5,511 nt of DNA from Spirochaetes bacterium GWF1_49_6 (GTDB lineage Bacteria; Spirochaetota; Brevinematia; Brevinematales; GWF1-51-8). Each line of letters opens with the position of its first letter. Positions within the stretch are counted from its first letter, which is position 1. Made by a program: the position numbers and the translations under genes. The notes under the pieces are model-generated. The model did no database searches. It was given only the letters and a program-made list of their open reading frames with translations, and was not told the origin of the DNA. The stretch is taken from NCBI GenBank assembly GCA_001829395.1, contig MIBD01000037.1, positions 6,449-11,959 on the forward strand. Direction: 5' to 3'. This document shows, in pieces, positions 1-5,511 of this stretch.

Positions 1-770
1 ATCAGCTCACGGTTTGCGTCGCTCGCCCATTCGGGATTGTCCTCCCAGTAGTCCATCAGTTCGCAGAACATGTCCGTTATCCCCAGCTTGGGGTATAACT
101 GCGACAGCTTATTCCGGCTGATCTCGGCCACTGCGTCCTCGTAGACCTCTATATTCCAGTCGAGGATGAGCTGGGTCTTACCCGGCGCCTTGCCGTCGCG
201 CTCGATCATCCACTGCTTATGCATGCGGAATATATTGAATTTCACTTTATCCCAGTTTTCGGGTATCCGCACGTCGAAGTTCTTTTCCGGCAGGACGTCG
301 AAAAGCTCGGTATCCTCCTGGAATTTATACTTTTTCACGAACGCGGGAATCAGTTGGCGGTTCATGCCGCGGTTCAGCTTAATGGAAATTTTATGCTCGA
401 TCACCCCAGCGTAAACGGTCTGCATCTGCTCAGCCTTGGCGATCGACACCCGGTGATGCCCGTCGCGCACAAAGTAATACCCGCCGTACTCGATGAGCAC
501 GATCGGGTCCATTTTCTCCCCGGACGACCATACCTCTTTCACATGCAGCCACCGTTCGTCCATCCACCGCGCGAGCGGCAGAAAATCCTCTCCGAAATCC
601 TCGCTCCGGTTCTCGGTGCCGATTATTTTATCCACCGGCACGTTTTTCCACTTCATCTTGCCGACTGACTGCGGTTCTATCTCCCGTTCGAGCTCATCAA
701 GCGCCAGAAGCCTCTGGTACTTCCTCCGCATCTTGCTATGCGGAACTTTTTCCTCATAACCGTAAGCCAT
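1..770 (-). CDS. ParB/Srx-like domain protein, paralogue of the upstream gene (C-terminus outside window)
   Basis: Open from ATG at 770 to the window edge, giving 256 residues with no stop; the 3' end is missing. A strong Shine-Dalgarno (AGGGGAG, 776-782) lies 5 nt before the ATG. An N-terminal ParB/sulfiredoxin-like domain is indicated by IIGTENRSEDFGEDFLPL (residues 49-66) and YYFVRDGHHRVSIAK (98-112). The DGHHR signature resembles the phosphate/nucleotide-binding loop of ParB-like proteins. From about residue 184 a helical module follows (HKQWM, GKAP, W205, YP at 226-227). The protein matches the 413-aa neighbour almost colinearly from its N-terminal VPHS motif to ELMDYW, so the two are ancient tandem duplicates. 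It probably belongs to the same transcription unit as that gene, since I see no convincing promoter in the 232-bp gap. ParB-fold proteins include CTPases, nucleases, kinases and reductases; which applies here is unknown. It lacks the partition-protein HTH in the visible part, so a chromosome-segregation role is not supported. Confidence 0.85.
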   Translation of the reverse strand, partial: MAYGYEEKVPHSKMRRKYQRLLALDELEREIEPQSVGKMKWKNVPVDKIIGTENRSEDFGEDFLPLARWMDERWLHVKEVWSSGEKMDPIVLIEYGGYYFVRDGHHRVSIAKAEQMQTVYAGVIEHKISIKLNRGMNRQLIPAFVKKYKFQEDTELFDVLPEKNFDVRIPENWDKVKFNIFRMHKQWMIERDGKAPGKTQLILDWNIEVYEDAVAEISRNKLSQLYPKLGITDMFCELMDYWEDNPEWASDANREL

Positions 771-838
771 TTTTTCTCCCCTCCCCCGTTTCACGAGGAC
801 AAACCTCACTCTCTCTATTGGTGTTATGACAAATATAC

Positions 839-955
839 TTTGTCACTGCGAGACGCGAAGTGGCGAAGCAGTCTGTTTATACCTGAGATGGTATTAAAAT
901 AGATTGCTTCTACCGCGCTTCAATAAGTCTTGTAGCGCGGCATCGCAATGACAAA
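839..955. repeat. Intergenic inverted-repeat element
   Basis: The outer ends are inverted copies: TTTGTCACTGCGA at 839-851 against TCGCAATGACAAA at 943-955, with one mismatch. The inner pair is GAAGCAGTCT (865-874) and AGATTGCTTC (901-910), also one mismatch. This matches the widespread type of intergenic repeat beginning TGTCATTGCGA and containing GAAGCAATCT, seen in many environmental bacterial genomes. The right arm is longer than the left because it holds its own 7-bp stem, CCGCGCT (913-919) pairing with AGCGCGG (934-940). It sits between the two ParB-like paralogues and could form a strong hairpin in the transcript, but no T-run follows, so a terminator role is not supported. It may be a MITE-like or REP-like sequence. 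Confidence 0.8.
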
Positions 956-1002
956 AAACACTTCGTTAACATACTCTTAATAGGGCGCTTTTATTAATCA
1001 TC

Positions 1003-2244
1003 CTATAACACCTTGATTCTCTTCTTACGCATGAGCGATTCCAGCGACTCTCTCAGCCCGGCGGGCTTCCGCCTGCGAATCAGCTTCTTCCATTCCCGCA
1101 TCCATTCCATATAGAATTCCGGGAACGGTTCGGAAATCCCCATATAACGGTACAATCCGCAAGCGGGCAGGAACAGGTCGTCGTACCAGCTCCCGGCTAA
1201 CTCGTCCATACGCGGTTCCTTCCCGAATTTCCCGCGCAGGTACTCGAAATGTTCCTTGAACATCTGGCGGGTCAGGAAACGGTACCAGTGCTTTTTCCCC
1301 GACGGAATCCTCGCCCGCGGTTTAAAGAACATGAGCCTCGACAGGCCGAAGAAACGCTCGGCCTCTTCCTTGTCGGTGCGGCGAAGCCACCCGATCAGCC
1401 TTTCCCAGAAGTACTTGACCCGCTGGAACGGTTTCCGCTGTTTCCGTTCCCGTACCATCGAGTCGTACACCTCCGCGAGCCAGCCCGGGTGCGTATGCCA
1501 GTAATCCATCAGCTCGCAGAATATGTCGGTGGTCCCATAGCCGGGGAACAGGTCGGTCAGCCGGTTCCGTTTTATCTCCAGTACCGTGTTCTCGTATATT
1601 TCGATATTCCAATCGATGAACAATGTCTGGTCGTCAGGCTCTTTCCCGTCGCGCTTCATCATCCATTCGCGGTGCCCGATAAAAATATGATACTTCAGCC
1701 TGTCCCATGTGCCGGGCATCCGCACCTCGAACAACTCCTGCGGGAGAGTATCGAACAGGCGCGTATCCGTATAAAAACCGTACTTCTCGGCGAACATCGG
1801 CAGGGTCTTCCGGGTCAGTCCCTCGGGGAGGGTCACGGGGATCAGCATACGGGTCACCTGCGCGGAGAGGAAAGCCACCCCCTCGACCTTCGCCACCGAT
1901 ACCCGGTGGTTGCCGTCGCGGACGAAATAATACCCGCCGTATTCGAAAAGTTCGACCGGCTCGGTAATCTTTTGCGCGAGCATCAACTCCCGTACCTTCC
2001 GCCAGCGCTCGTCCGAGCTTGTCTGGAGCGGAAGGAAATCCTCGCCGAAGTACTCCGAACGGTTCTCGGTGCCGATGATCTTCGATACCTCGACATCCTG
2101 TATACCCGCGGACGATGTGACCGACGGTTTCACGAGCGCGGTCAGTTCGCGCAGGGATAACAGGCGTTCGTCCGGCCTGCGTTTCCTGCTGTGCGGGACC
2201 TCGAATTGTCCCTCGTCGAACGGTGTCCCGTTATCGTAACTCAT
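1003..2244 (-). CDS. ParB/Srx-like domain protein with duplicated C-terminal helical module, 413 aa
   Basis: The ATG at 2244 lies inside the end of the TrmB-type gene (14-nt overlap), so translation is probably coupled; its own ribosome site is weak (GGACGGCGGCG). After a basic N-terminus (residues 19-29, rich in R/K) comes a ParB/sulfiredoxin-like domain with IIGTENRSEYFGEDFLPL (56-73) and YYFVRDGNHRVSVAK (105-119). The loop reads DGNHR where the downstream paralogue has DGHHR. Residues 191-234 and 332-375 form two ungapped copies of one module (H, GKEP, W and FP at identical spacing). The region between them (about 262-330) is strongly basic and aromatic, which could suit nucleic-acid or membrane-surface contact. 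No signal peptide or membrane segment is seen, so it is likely cytoplasmic. I recall similar uncharacterised proteins with a DGHHRxSVA motif in other bacterial phyla, some annotated simply as ParB N-terminal domain proteins. Function is unknown; confidence is high for the gene and moderate for the fold. Confidence 0.9.
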   Translation of the reverse strand: MSYDNGTPFDEGQFEVPHSRKRRPDERLLSLRELTALVKPSVTSSAGIQDVEVSKIIGTENRSEYFGEDFLPLQTSSDERWRKVRELMLAQKITEPVELFEYGGYYFVRDGNHRVSVAKVEGVAFLSAQVTRMLIPVTLPEGLTRKTLPMFAEKYGFYTDTRLFDTLPQELFEVRMPGTWDRLKYHIFIGHREWMMKRDGKEPDDQTLFIDWNIEIYENTVLEIKRNRLTDLFPGYGTTDIFCELMDYWHTHPGWLAEVYDSMVRERKQRKPFQRVKYFWERLIGWLRRTDKEEAERFFGLSRLMFFKPRARIPSGKKHWYRFLTRQMFKEHFEYLRGKFGKEPRMDELAGSWYDDLFLPACGLYRYMGISEPFPEFYMEWMREWKKLIRRRKPAGLRESLESLMRKKRIKVL

Positions 2245-3073
2245 CGCCGCCGTCCGTATCCGTTCTATTTACTCTGTTACTGAATTCATTTTCCTGCAAC
2301 GTGTGTATTTTCATCTCCTCGGTAAAAAAGTCCCGCCCGAGGATTTTCTCGAGCTTCAGGAGATAGATATCGTGATGGATGTGCTCGGACACGATGTCCA
2401 CCAGCAGGCGGTTATCGGTGAATGTGCCGAGGAAGTCGCCGCTGCTCTTCGCGCTCGCGATCAGGACATGCTGAAAATCAGCGACTATCATCATACGCTT
2501 GAATCGTTTATCCCTCACCCCCGGCTTCTCGGCGATCTTGGGGTTATAGTATGCCTCGATATTCAGCCCCCCGGTATCGAACTTCTGGAACGTGAACAGG
2601 ATAATCCGCACGCCCTTTTTACCGAGGGTCGCGAGCTCCTTGCGAAATTCTTCCATATCGCAATTGGTGTTCATATAGATTTCTTTTTTCGCCTGCATCA
2701 GGAGTTCTTTCACGCGCCGGACAAAGTTGTCGTACCCGCTGAAATTCCAGTACTCCTCGCTGCCTTGGAATACCTCGAACTTCGAGATTTCCTCGATCAG
2801 CGTATCCGCCGACGCGGAATATTCTTCCTTGAGACGTTTCAGTAGTTTAATGGGATTTTGCGCCATATAGAGTTTGGTATCGCCGGGGAGGGTATGCACC
2901 GCGCCCTTCTGGTACAAGCTGTCCAGCGCGGAATAGACCGACGTGCGGGGAACATTAAGGATTTTCGCGATCTGCGACCCGTTCATTTCATGGCGCTTGA
3001 CAAGCATGAGATAAACCGATGCTTCCATCGCCGTGAACTGGAATTTTACCAATTCGCGGATCATCTCTTCCAT
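2231..3073 (-). CDS. TrmB-family transcriptional regulator, 280 aa
   Basis: Residues 1-70 are a TrmB-type winged helix-turn-helix (FTAMEASVYLMLVKR, then NGSQIAKILNVPRTSVYSAL as the HTH at 31-50 and the wing at 56-70). A helical linker (about 74-100) follows, then a C-terminal domain (about 105-265) resembling the PLD-like TrmB effector domain, with alternating strands and helices such as KEIYMNTN and GVRIILFTF. In characterised TrmB proteins this region binds sugars or other ligands; the ligand here is unknown. The frame stays open upstream to an ATG at 3127, but that one lies inside a repeat unit. The ATG at 3073 has GGAGGG just before it (3077-3082) and starts at the usual family N-terminus (MEEMIRELVKF), so I chose it; ATG 3064 is a less likely alternative. 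The last 14 bases overlap the ParB-like gene, which it presumably accompanies and may control. A promoter with an operator-like palindrome lies about 310 nt upstream. Confidence 0.9.
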   Translation of the reverse strand: MEEMIRELVKFQFTAMEASVYLMLVKRHEMNGSQIAKILNVPRTSVYSALDSLYQKGAVHTLPGDTKLYMAQNPIKLLKRLKEEYSASADTLIEEISKFEVFQGSEEYWNFSGYDNFVRRVKELLMQAKKEIYMNTNCDMEEFRKELATLGKKGVRIILFTFQKFDTGGLNIEAYYNPKIAEKPGVRDKRFKRMMIVADFQHVLIASAKSSGDFLGTFTDNRLLVDIVSEHIHHDIYLLKLEKILGRDFFTEEMKIHTLQENEFSNRVNRTDTDGGDELR

Positions 3074-3385
3074 TTTCCCTCCATCTGCTGCGCAGACTAA
3101 CCCCGATGTCATGCCGAGTATCGCCATCCATACACAGCCCGTGATGACAGTATAGGCGATGACAAAAGCCGATCAGCGGCAGGCGCAGACTAACCCCGAT
3201 GTCATGCCGAGTATTGCCATCCATACACAGCCCGTGATGACAGTATAGGTGATGACAAAGGCCGATCAGCGGCAGGCGCAGACTAACCCCGATGTCATGC
3301 TATGTATTGCCATCCATACACAGCCCGTGATGACAGTATAGGCGATGATAAAGGCCGATCAGCGGCAGGCGTACAGAGCCTTGTT
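3074..3385 (-). other. Predicted long 5' leader of the TrmB/ParB-like operon
   Basis: If transcription starts about 7 nt beyond the -10 box at 3392-3397, the mRNA carries roughly 310 untranslated bases, of which 279 are the three 93-nt repeat units. Minus-strand open frames run through the repeats because 93 is a multiple of three, but nothing in them looks like a protein and no good ribosome site precedes them. No known riboswitch was recognised. This is inferred from promoter position only. Confidence 0.5.
3091..3369. repeat. Tandem array of three 93-bp units
   Basis: Units run 3091-3183, 3184-3276 and 3277-3369, each opening with CGCAGACTAACCCCGATGTC and closing with GATCAGCGGCAGG. By eye, units 1 and 2 differ at 3 positions, 2 and 3 at 5, and 1 and 3 at 6, so they are about 94-97% identical; three of the changes in unit 3 cluster at 3301-3303. 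Every unit holds a short hairpin, GCCG-ATCAG-CGGC, and the segment CAGCCCGTGATGACAGTATAG, which also marks the second array near the window end. There are no spacers between units, so this is not CRISPR. The array lies between the TrmB-operon promoter and its first gene. Confidence 0.95.
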
Positions 3386-3402
3386 GTAAATAATATACAA
3401 CA
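3382..3402. promoter_or_regulatory. Operator-like inverted repeat over the -10 box
   Basis: TGTTGTA (3382-3388) and TACAACA (3396-3402) are a perfect 7-bp inverted repeat with a 7-base AT-only centre. It covers the -10 hexamer at 3392-3397, so a bound dimer would block RNA polymerase. The size and symmetry fit a winged-helix dimer site, and the TrmB-type regulator encoded by the downstream operon is the obvious candidate for self-repression. That link is inference. Confidence 0.6.
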
Positions 3403-3420
3403 CGAAGGGATATTTGTCAA
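3392..3420 (-). promoter_or_regulatory. Sigma-70-type promoter for the TrmB/ParB-like operon
   Basis: On the minus strand TTGACA (3415-3420, full consensus -35) is followed by exactly 17 bases and TATATT (3392-3397, close to the TATAAT -10 consensus). The predicted start is near 3385. It lies 74 bp past the thioesterase stop codon, which separates the two transcription groups; I saw no clear terminator in that gap, so read-through from the thioesterase operon is possible. Confidence 0.75.
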
Positions 3421-3494
3421 GGATTACGGTTGATATTTTGGACTTCTTTTACGTAACTCCATCCGGGATAATAATGTCCGCGCGCTCACACCGT

Positions 3495-3923
3495 TCAGAT
3501 ATCGTTGACCATATCCTCGGCGTCAGGGGATATCACCACCGCGTTCCGCAGGAACTCCGGGGCGCGCAGGATTTTCCGGGTGTGGCTGTCGATCACCGCG
3601 TGCTCGGTGTATCCGAGGCAGACCAATTCCGTCTTATTCCGGTAGATTTTATAATCGATGCGCATCTTCACATTGGTCATCCGCGTGCAGGTCGAATGGA
3701 TGGATATTTCGTCGTCGTAGTAGGTCGACGCGAGGTACTTGACCCCGAGCTTCACGACCGGGAGCATAACACCGTCCTCCTCGAGCTTCCGGTACGGCAG
3801 TCCGGCCTCGCGAAGGAGATTGGTGCGGCCGAGCTCCATCCAGAGCAGGTACGTGCCGTGATGCGTAATCCCCATAGCGTCGGTCTCCGCATATCGTACG
3901 CGTTCCTCTGAAATATTCGTCAT
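3495..3923 (-). CDS. Hotdog-fold acyl-CoA thioesterase, YbgC/4-hydroxybenzoyl-CoA thioesterase family
   Basis: The 142-aa length is normal for this family. The diagnostic N-terminal block RVRYAETDAMGITHHGTY (residues 8-25) followed by LWMELGR (27-33) gives the expected catalytic Asp (D15), the H21/H22 pair near the active site and E30 on the hotdog helix. Family members hydrolyse acyl-CoA (or acyl-ACP) thioesters in the cytoplasm, often as dimers or tetramers; the substrate cannot be read from the sequence. GGAGG (3929-3933) lies 5 nt before the ATG. The gene follows the glycoside hydrolase stop by 12 nt, so the two are almost certainly co-transcribed. In proteobacteria YbgC sits with the tol-pal envelope genes; here no tol-pal gene is visible, so I give no symbol. 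Confidence 0.9.
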   Translation of the reverse strand: MTNISEERVRYAETDAMGITHHGTYLLWMELGRTNLLREAGLPYRKLEEDGVMLPVVKLGVKYLASTYYDDEISIHSTCTRMTNVKMRIDYKIYRNKTELVCLGYTEHAVIDSHTRKILRAPEFLRNAVVISPDAEDMVNDI

Positions 3924-3935
3924 ACCCGCCTCCGT

Positions 3936-5138
3936 TTATTCCGATGGAAATAATTTTCTATATTCGTCCAGTTCCGTTTTATCGAAAACCCCCCATTTCC
4001 AGCCCGTGAGCGACGCCAGCTTCAGCCGAAGAATCCTCGCGACCTTCTCGTCGATCTCCCATTCGGAAAGACTCCCGTTGGTATAGCTCGTCATCAGGAA
4101 ATCGATCATAGTATCGGCGTTCTTCTTCCAGCTCTCCAGCCCCGGGGTGATTAGCAGTATCGCGTCGCACCCCGCCTTGAGCGCCATCAGCGCGGCGTTA
4201 CGGTATCCGTGCAGCGCGGTAATCGACCCCATCCGCAGGTCGTCGGTGATAATCACGCCTTGGAACGTCTCCCGCAGGAGCGCCAGTACCGCCGGGGATA
4301 ATGTCGCGGGCTCGTTATCGTACAGGCTGAATATCACATGGGAGGTCATAATCATCTTACAGTTCGTCATCGCGAAGAACGGGAAACCCACTTCCTCGAT
4401 CTTCCCGGAGGCGTCCTTACAGGTAAAGTAATGCGGGTCGACCCCCACAGTCCCGTACCCAGGATAGTGCTTGGCGGCGGCGATCATCCCGTACTTGTCG
4501 AACGTCTCGATAAAAATATTCCCCAGCATCGCGTTGGTCGCCCCGTTCTTAGTGAATGTGCGTTTTACGACCACCGACGCGTTATTATAAATCGAATCCA
4601 CCACCGGGGCGAAATCGACCTGTATTCCGAGGCCGGAGAGTTTCTGGGCGAACTCCTCCGCGAGTAGGCGGATTCCCTCCGCTCCCTTGGTCTCGTAGGT
4701 CTTCGCGGGCGACGGGTAATTCCCGATGATCGTCTTGAGGCGCTGTACCAACCCCCCTTCCTGGTCGACGCATATCAGCACGGGGATTTTCTGCGACAAC
4801 CCCTGTAGTTTCCCGATGTTCGCTTTCAGCTTCTGATAATCGCATCCCTTGATATAAGCGCCCATCAGGATCATCCCGCCGAGCGGGTTCGTCCCGAGGT
4901 ACTCCTCCAGCTCCGTCCATTTCCACCCCCCGAAGTCGGTAAAGATCAGTTGGGCGATTTTCTCGCGCACCGTCATTTTCCCGATAATCGCGCCGATCAG
5001 CGCCTCGGTACGGTAGAATTTCAGGCATTCGTCCGTAAGCCCGGGGATAACAGGATAGCTAAACGGTTTTGCCTCCGCCGCGGGGAACGGTATCCCGGTC
5101 ATGAGTATCGCGATTAACAGACTATAAAATTTTTTCAC
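3936..5138 (-). CDS. Secreted glycoside hydrolase family 3, NagZ-like beta-N-acetylhexosaminidase
   Basis: The 400-aa protein starts at GTG (5138); an in-frame TAA just upstream leaves no better choice. AGGGG at 5151-5155 is 12 nt away, a long spacing. Residues 1-23 are a Sec signal peptide (MKKF, hydrophobic core, cleavage likely after AEA), with no lipobox Cys. The GH3 barrel shows DQEGG (125-129), VQRL (131-134), KHYPGYG (223-229), the D234-x-H236 pair used as acid/base in NagZ-type enzymes, MTSHV (264-268) and ITDDL (297-301) with the nucleophile expected at D299. NagZ enzymes remove N-acetylglucosamine from muropeptides, usually in the cytoplasm of Gram-negatives; a signal peptide here suggests a periplasmic or extracellular version acting on peptidoglycan fragments or chitin-like sugars. 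The KHFPGHG motif reads KHYPGYG, a variation whose effect is unknown. It heads an operon with the thioesterase and has its own promoter. Confidence 0.92.
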   Translation of the reverse strand: MKKFYSLLIAILMTGIPFPAAEAKPFSYPVIPGLTDECLKFYRTEALIGAIIGKMTVREKIAQLIFTDFGGWKWTELEEYLGTNPLGGMILMGAYIKGCDYQKLKANIGKLQGLSQKIPVLICVDQEGGLVQRLKTIIGNYPSPAKTYETKGAEGIRLLAEEFAQKLSGLGIQVDFAPVVDSIYNNASVVVKRTFTKNGATNAMLGNIFIETFDKYGMIAAAKHYPGYGTVGVDPHYFTCKDASGKIEEVGFPFFAMTNCKMIMTSHVIFSLYDNEPATLSPAVLALLRETFQGVIITDDLRMGSITALHGYRNAALMALKAGCDAILLITPGLESWKKNADTMIDFLMTSYTNGSLSEWEIDEKVARILRLKLASLTGWKWGVFDKTELDEYRKLFPSE

Positions 5139-5177
5139 AATTAATACTTACCCCTCGGGCAGGATTTCATAGATATG

Positions 5178-5206
5178 AGTATAACCCTTCCCTTCAAAAA
5201 TCTCAA
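5178..5206 (-). promoter_or_regulatory. Sigma-70-type promoter for the glycoside hydrolase/thioesterase operon
   Basis: TTGAGA (5201-5206) and TATACT (5178-5183) on the minus strand are separated by exactly 17 bases. The predicted start near 5170-5171 gives a leader of about 33 nt before the GTG start. The promoter lies just inside the end of the repeat array, between it and the gene. Confidence 0.65.
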
Positions 5207-5220
5207 CCCATTGCATGGGG

Positions 5221-5330
5221 GCTAAACCCGATATCGATAAAGTATTCTATCCAACAGATAGCCCGTGGTCAGGATAGTACCCGTCATAGTGAACCCGTCG
5301 ATGTCATAGTGAGCCTGTCGAACTATGCTG
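5221..5330. repeat. Diverged terminal unit of the 85-bp repeat array, with inserted CATAGT motif
   Basis: It begins GCTAAACCCGATATCGATA and carries AGCCCGTGGTCAGGATAG, both matching the adjacent 85-bp units, but it is about 110 bp long. The extra length is two copies of a 19-base motif, GTCATAGTGARCCYGTCGA, at 5283-5301 and 5303-5321 (2 differences). The second forms an inverted repeat, CATAGT (5305-5310) with ACTATG (5322-5327). The inner motif resembles a common intergenic repeat of environmental bacteria (TCGACAGGCTCACTATGAC on the other strand). Confidence 0.7.
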
Positions 5331-5511
5331 CGCAGACTAGACCCGATATCAATAGTATACAAAAGATGTATCGCCAGCCCGTGGTCAGGATAGCACCAAT
5401 ATGTCGAAACAATGGCGCAGGCTAGACCCGATATCAACAGTATACAAAAGATGTATCGCCAGCCCGTGGTCAGGATAGCACCAATATGTCGAAACAATGG
5501 CGCAGGCTAGA
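5331..5511. repeat. Tandem array of 85-bp units, continuing beyond the window
   Basis: Two full units (5331-5415, 5416-5500) and the first 11 bases of a third are visible. They differ at only two positions by eye (AGACTAG/AGGCTAG and CAATAG/CAACAG). Each opens with CGCAGRCTAGACCCGATATC and carries CAGCCCGTGGTCAGGATAG. CGCCA and TGGCG within a unit can pair around a smaller TGGT/ACCA stem. The period is not a multiple of three, so open frames through it change frame from unit to unit and are not genes. Confidence 0.92.

Noticed and set aside
771..900. Separate promoter for the second ParB-like gene
   Set aside because: TATATT and TATAAA boxes occur on the minus strand, but neither has a plausible -35 at 16-18 bp, so read-through from the upstream gene is more likely.
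913..940. Rho-independent terminator after the 413-aa ParB-like gene
   Set aside because: The 7-bp GC-rich stem is real, but it has a 14-base loop and no T-run after it on the transcribed strand.
1249..2160. Long plus-strand open frame (303 codons) antisense to the ParB-like gene
   Set aside because: It lies wholly opposite a gene with clear family motifs and a paralogue. Its translation is rich in His, Pro and Arg with no recognisable domain, typical of an antisense shadow.
2303..2845. Plus-strand open frame (180 codons) antisense to the TrmB-type gene
   Set aside because: The opposite strand encodes a well-supported regulator, and this frame has no convincing start signal or motif.
3120..3160. 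Conserved RNA stem ATCGCC/GGCGAT in each 93-bp unit
   Set aside because: It is perfect only in unit 1. In unit 2 the transcribed (minus) strand would carry two mismatches, so the stem is not supported as a functional leader structure.
3074..3224. Minus-strand frames through the 93-bp units, including an N-terminal extension of the TrmB-type protein from ATG 3127
   Set aside because: The extension lies in repeat DNA, does not match the family N-terminus, and the ATG at 3073 has its own GGAGGG.
3091..3369. CRISPR array
   Set aside because: The units are directly adjacent 93-bp near-identical copies with no unique spacers, and no cas genes are present.
5222..5497. Minus-strand open frame of 91 codons in the 85-bp array
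   Set aside because: The unit length is not a multiple of three, so each unit is read in a different frame. The frame is open only by chance and lacks a ribosome site.

Overview
All five protein-coding genes in this window lie on the minus strand. They form two transcription groups separated by repeat-rich intergenic DNA. Base composition is moderate to GC-rich, and starts are preceded by GGAGG-type ribosome binding sites. The promoters look like ordinary sigma-70 promoters, and one protein carries a Sec signal peptide, so this is a bacterium, probably with a Gram-negative-type envelope. I cannot name the lineage from sequence alone. An uncultured spirochaete-like or other environmental bacterium is a guess only.

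Reading in the direction of transcription (high to low coordinates): at 5221-5511+ there is an array of 85-bp intergenic repeats that runs off the window. Next is a promoter (5178-5206) for a two-gene operon. Its first gene encodes a secreted NagZ-like family 3 glycoside hydrolase (3936-5138, GTG start). Twelve bases later comes a YbgC/4-hydroxybenzoyl-CoA-type hotdog thioesterase (3495-3923). A near-consensus promoter (TTGACA-N17-TATATT, 3392-3420) follows, and a perfect inverted repeat that looks like an operator sits over its -10 box. Between this promoter and the next gene lie three tandem 93-bp repeat units, which should therefore form most of a roughly 310-nt 5' leader.

The second group begins with a TrmB-family regulator (2231-3073), made of a winged HTH and a C-terminal PLD-like effector domain. 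It overlaps by 14 bases a 413-aa protein (1003-2244) with an N-terminal ParB/sulfiredoxin-like domain and an internally duplicated helical module. After a 232-bp gap holding an inverted-repeat element (839-955) comes a second, clearly paralogous ParB-like gene (1-770), cut by the window edge.

The most interesting part is the regulator plus two ParB-like paralogues, with a possible self-regulating promoter and a repeat-filled leader. The two tandem arrays, though different in period (93 and 85 bp) and separated by about 1.85 kb, share a common framework and the same unit boundary, so they are variants of one repeat family. The biochemical function of the ParB-like proteins cannot be decided from sequence.
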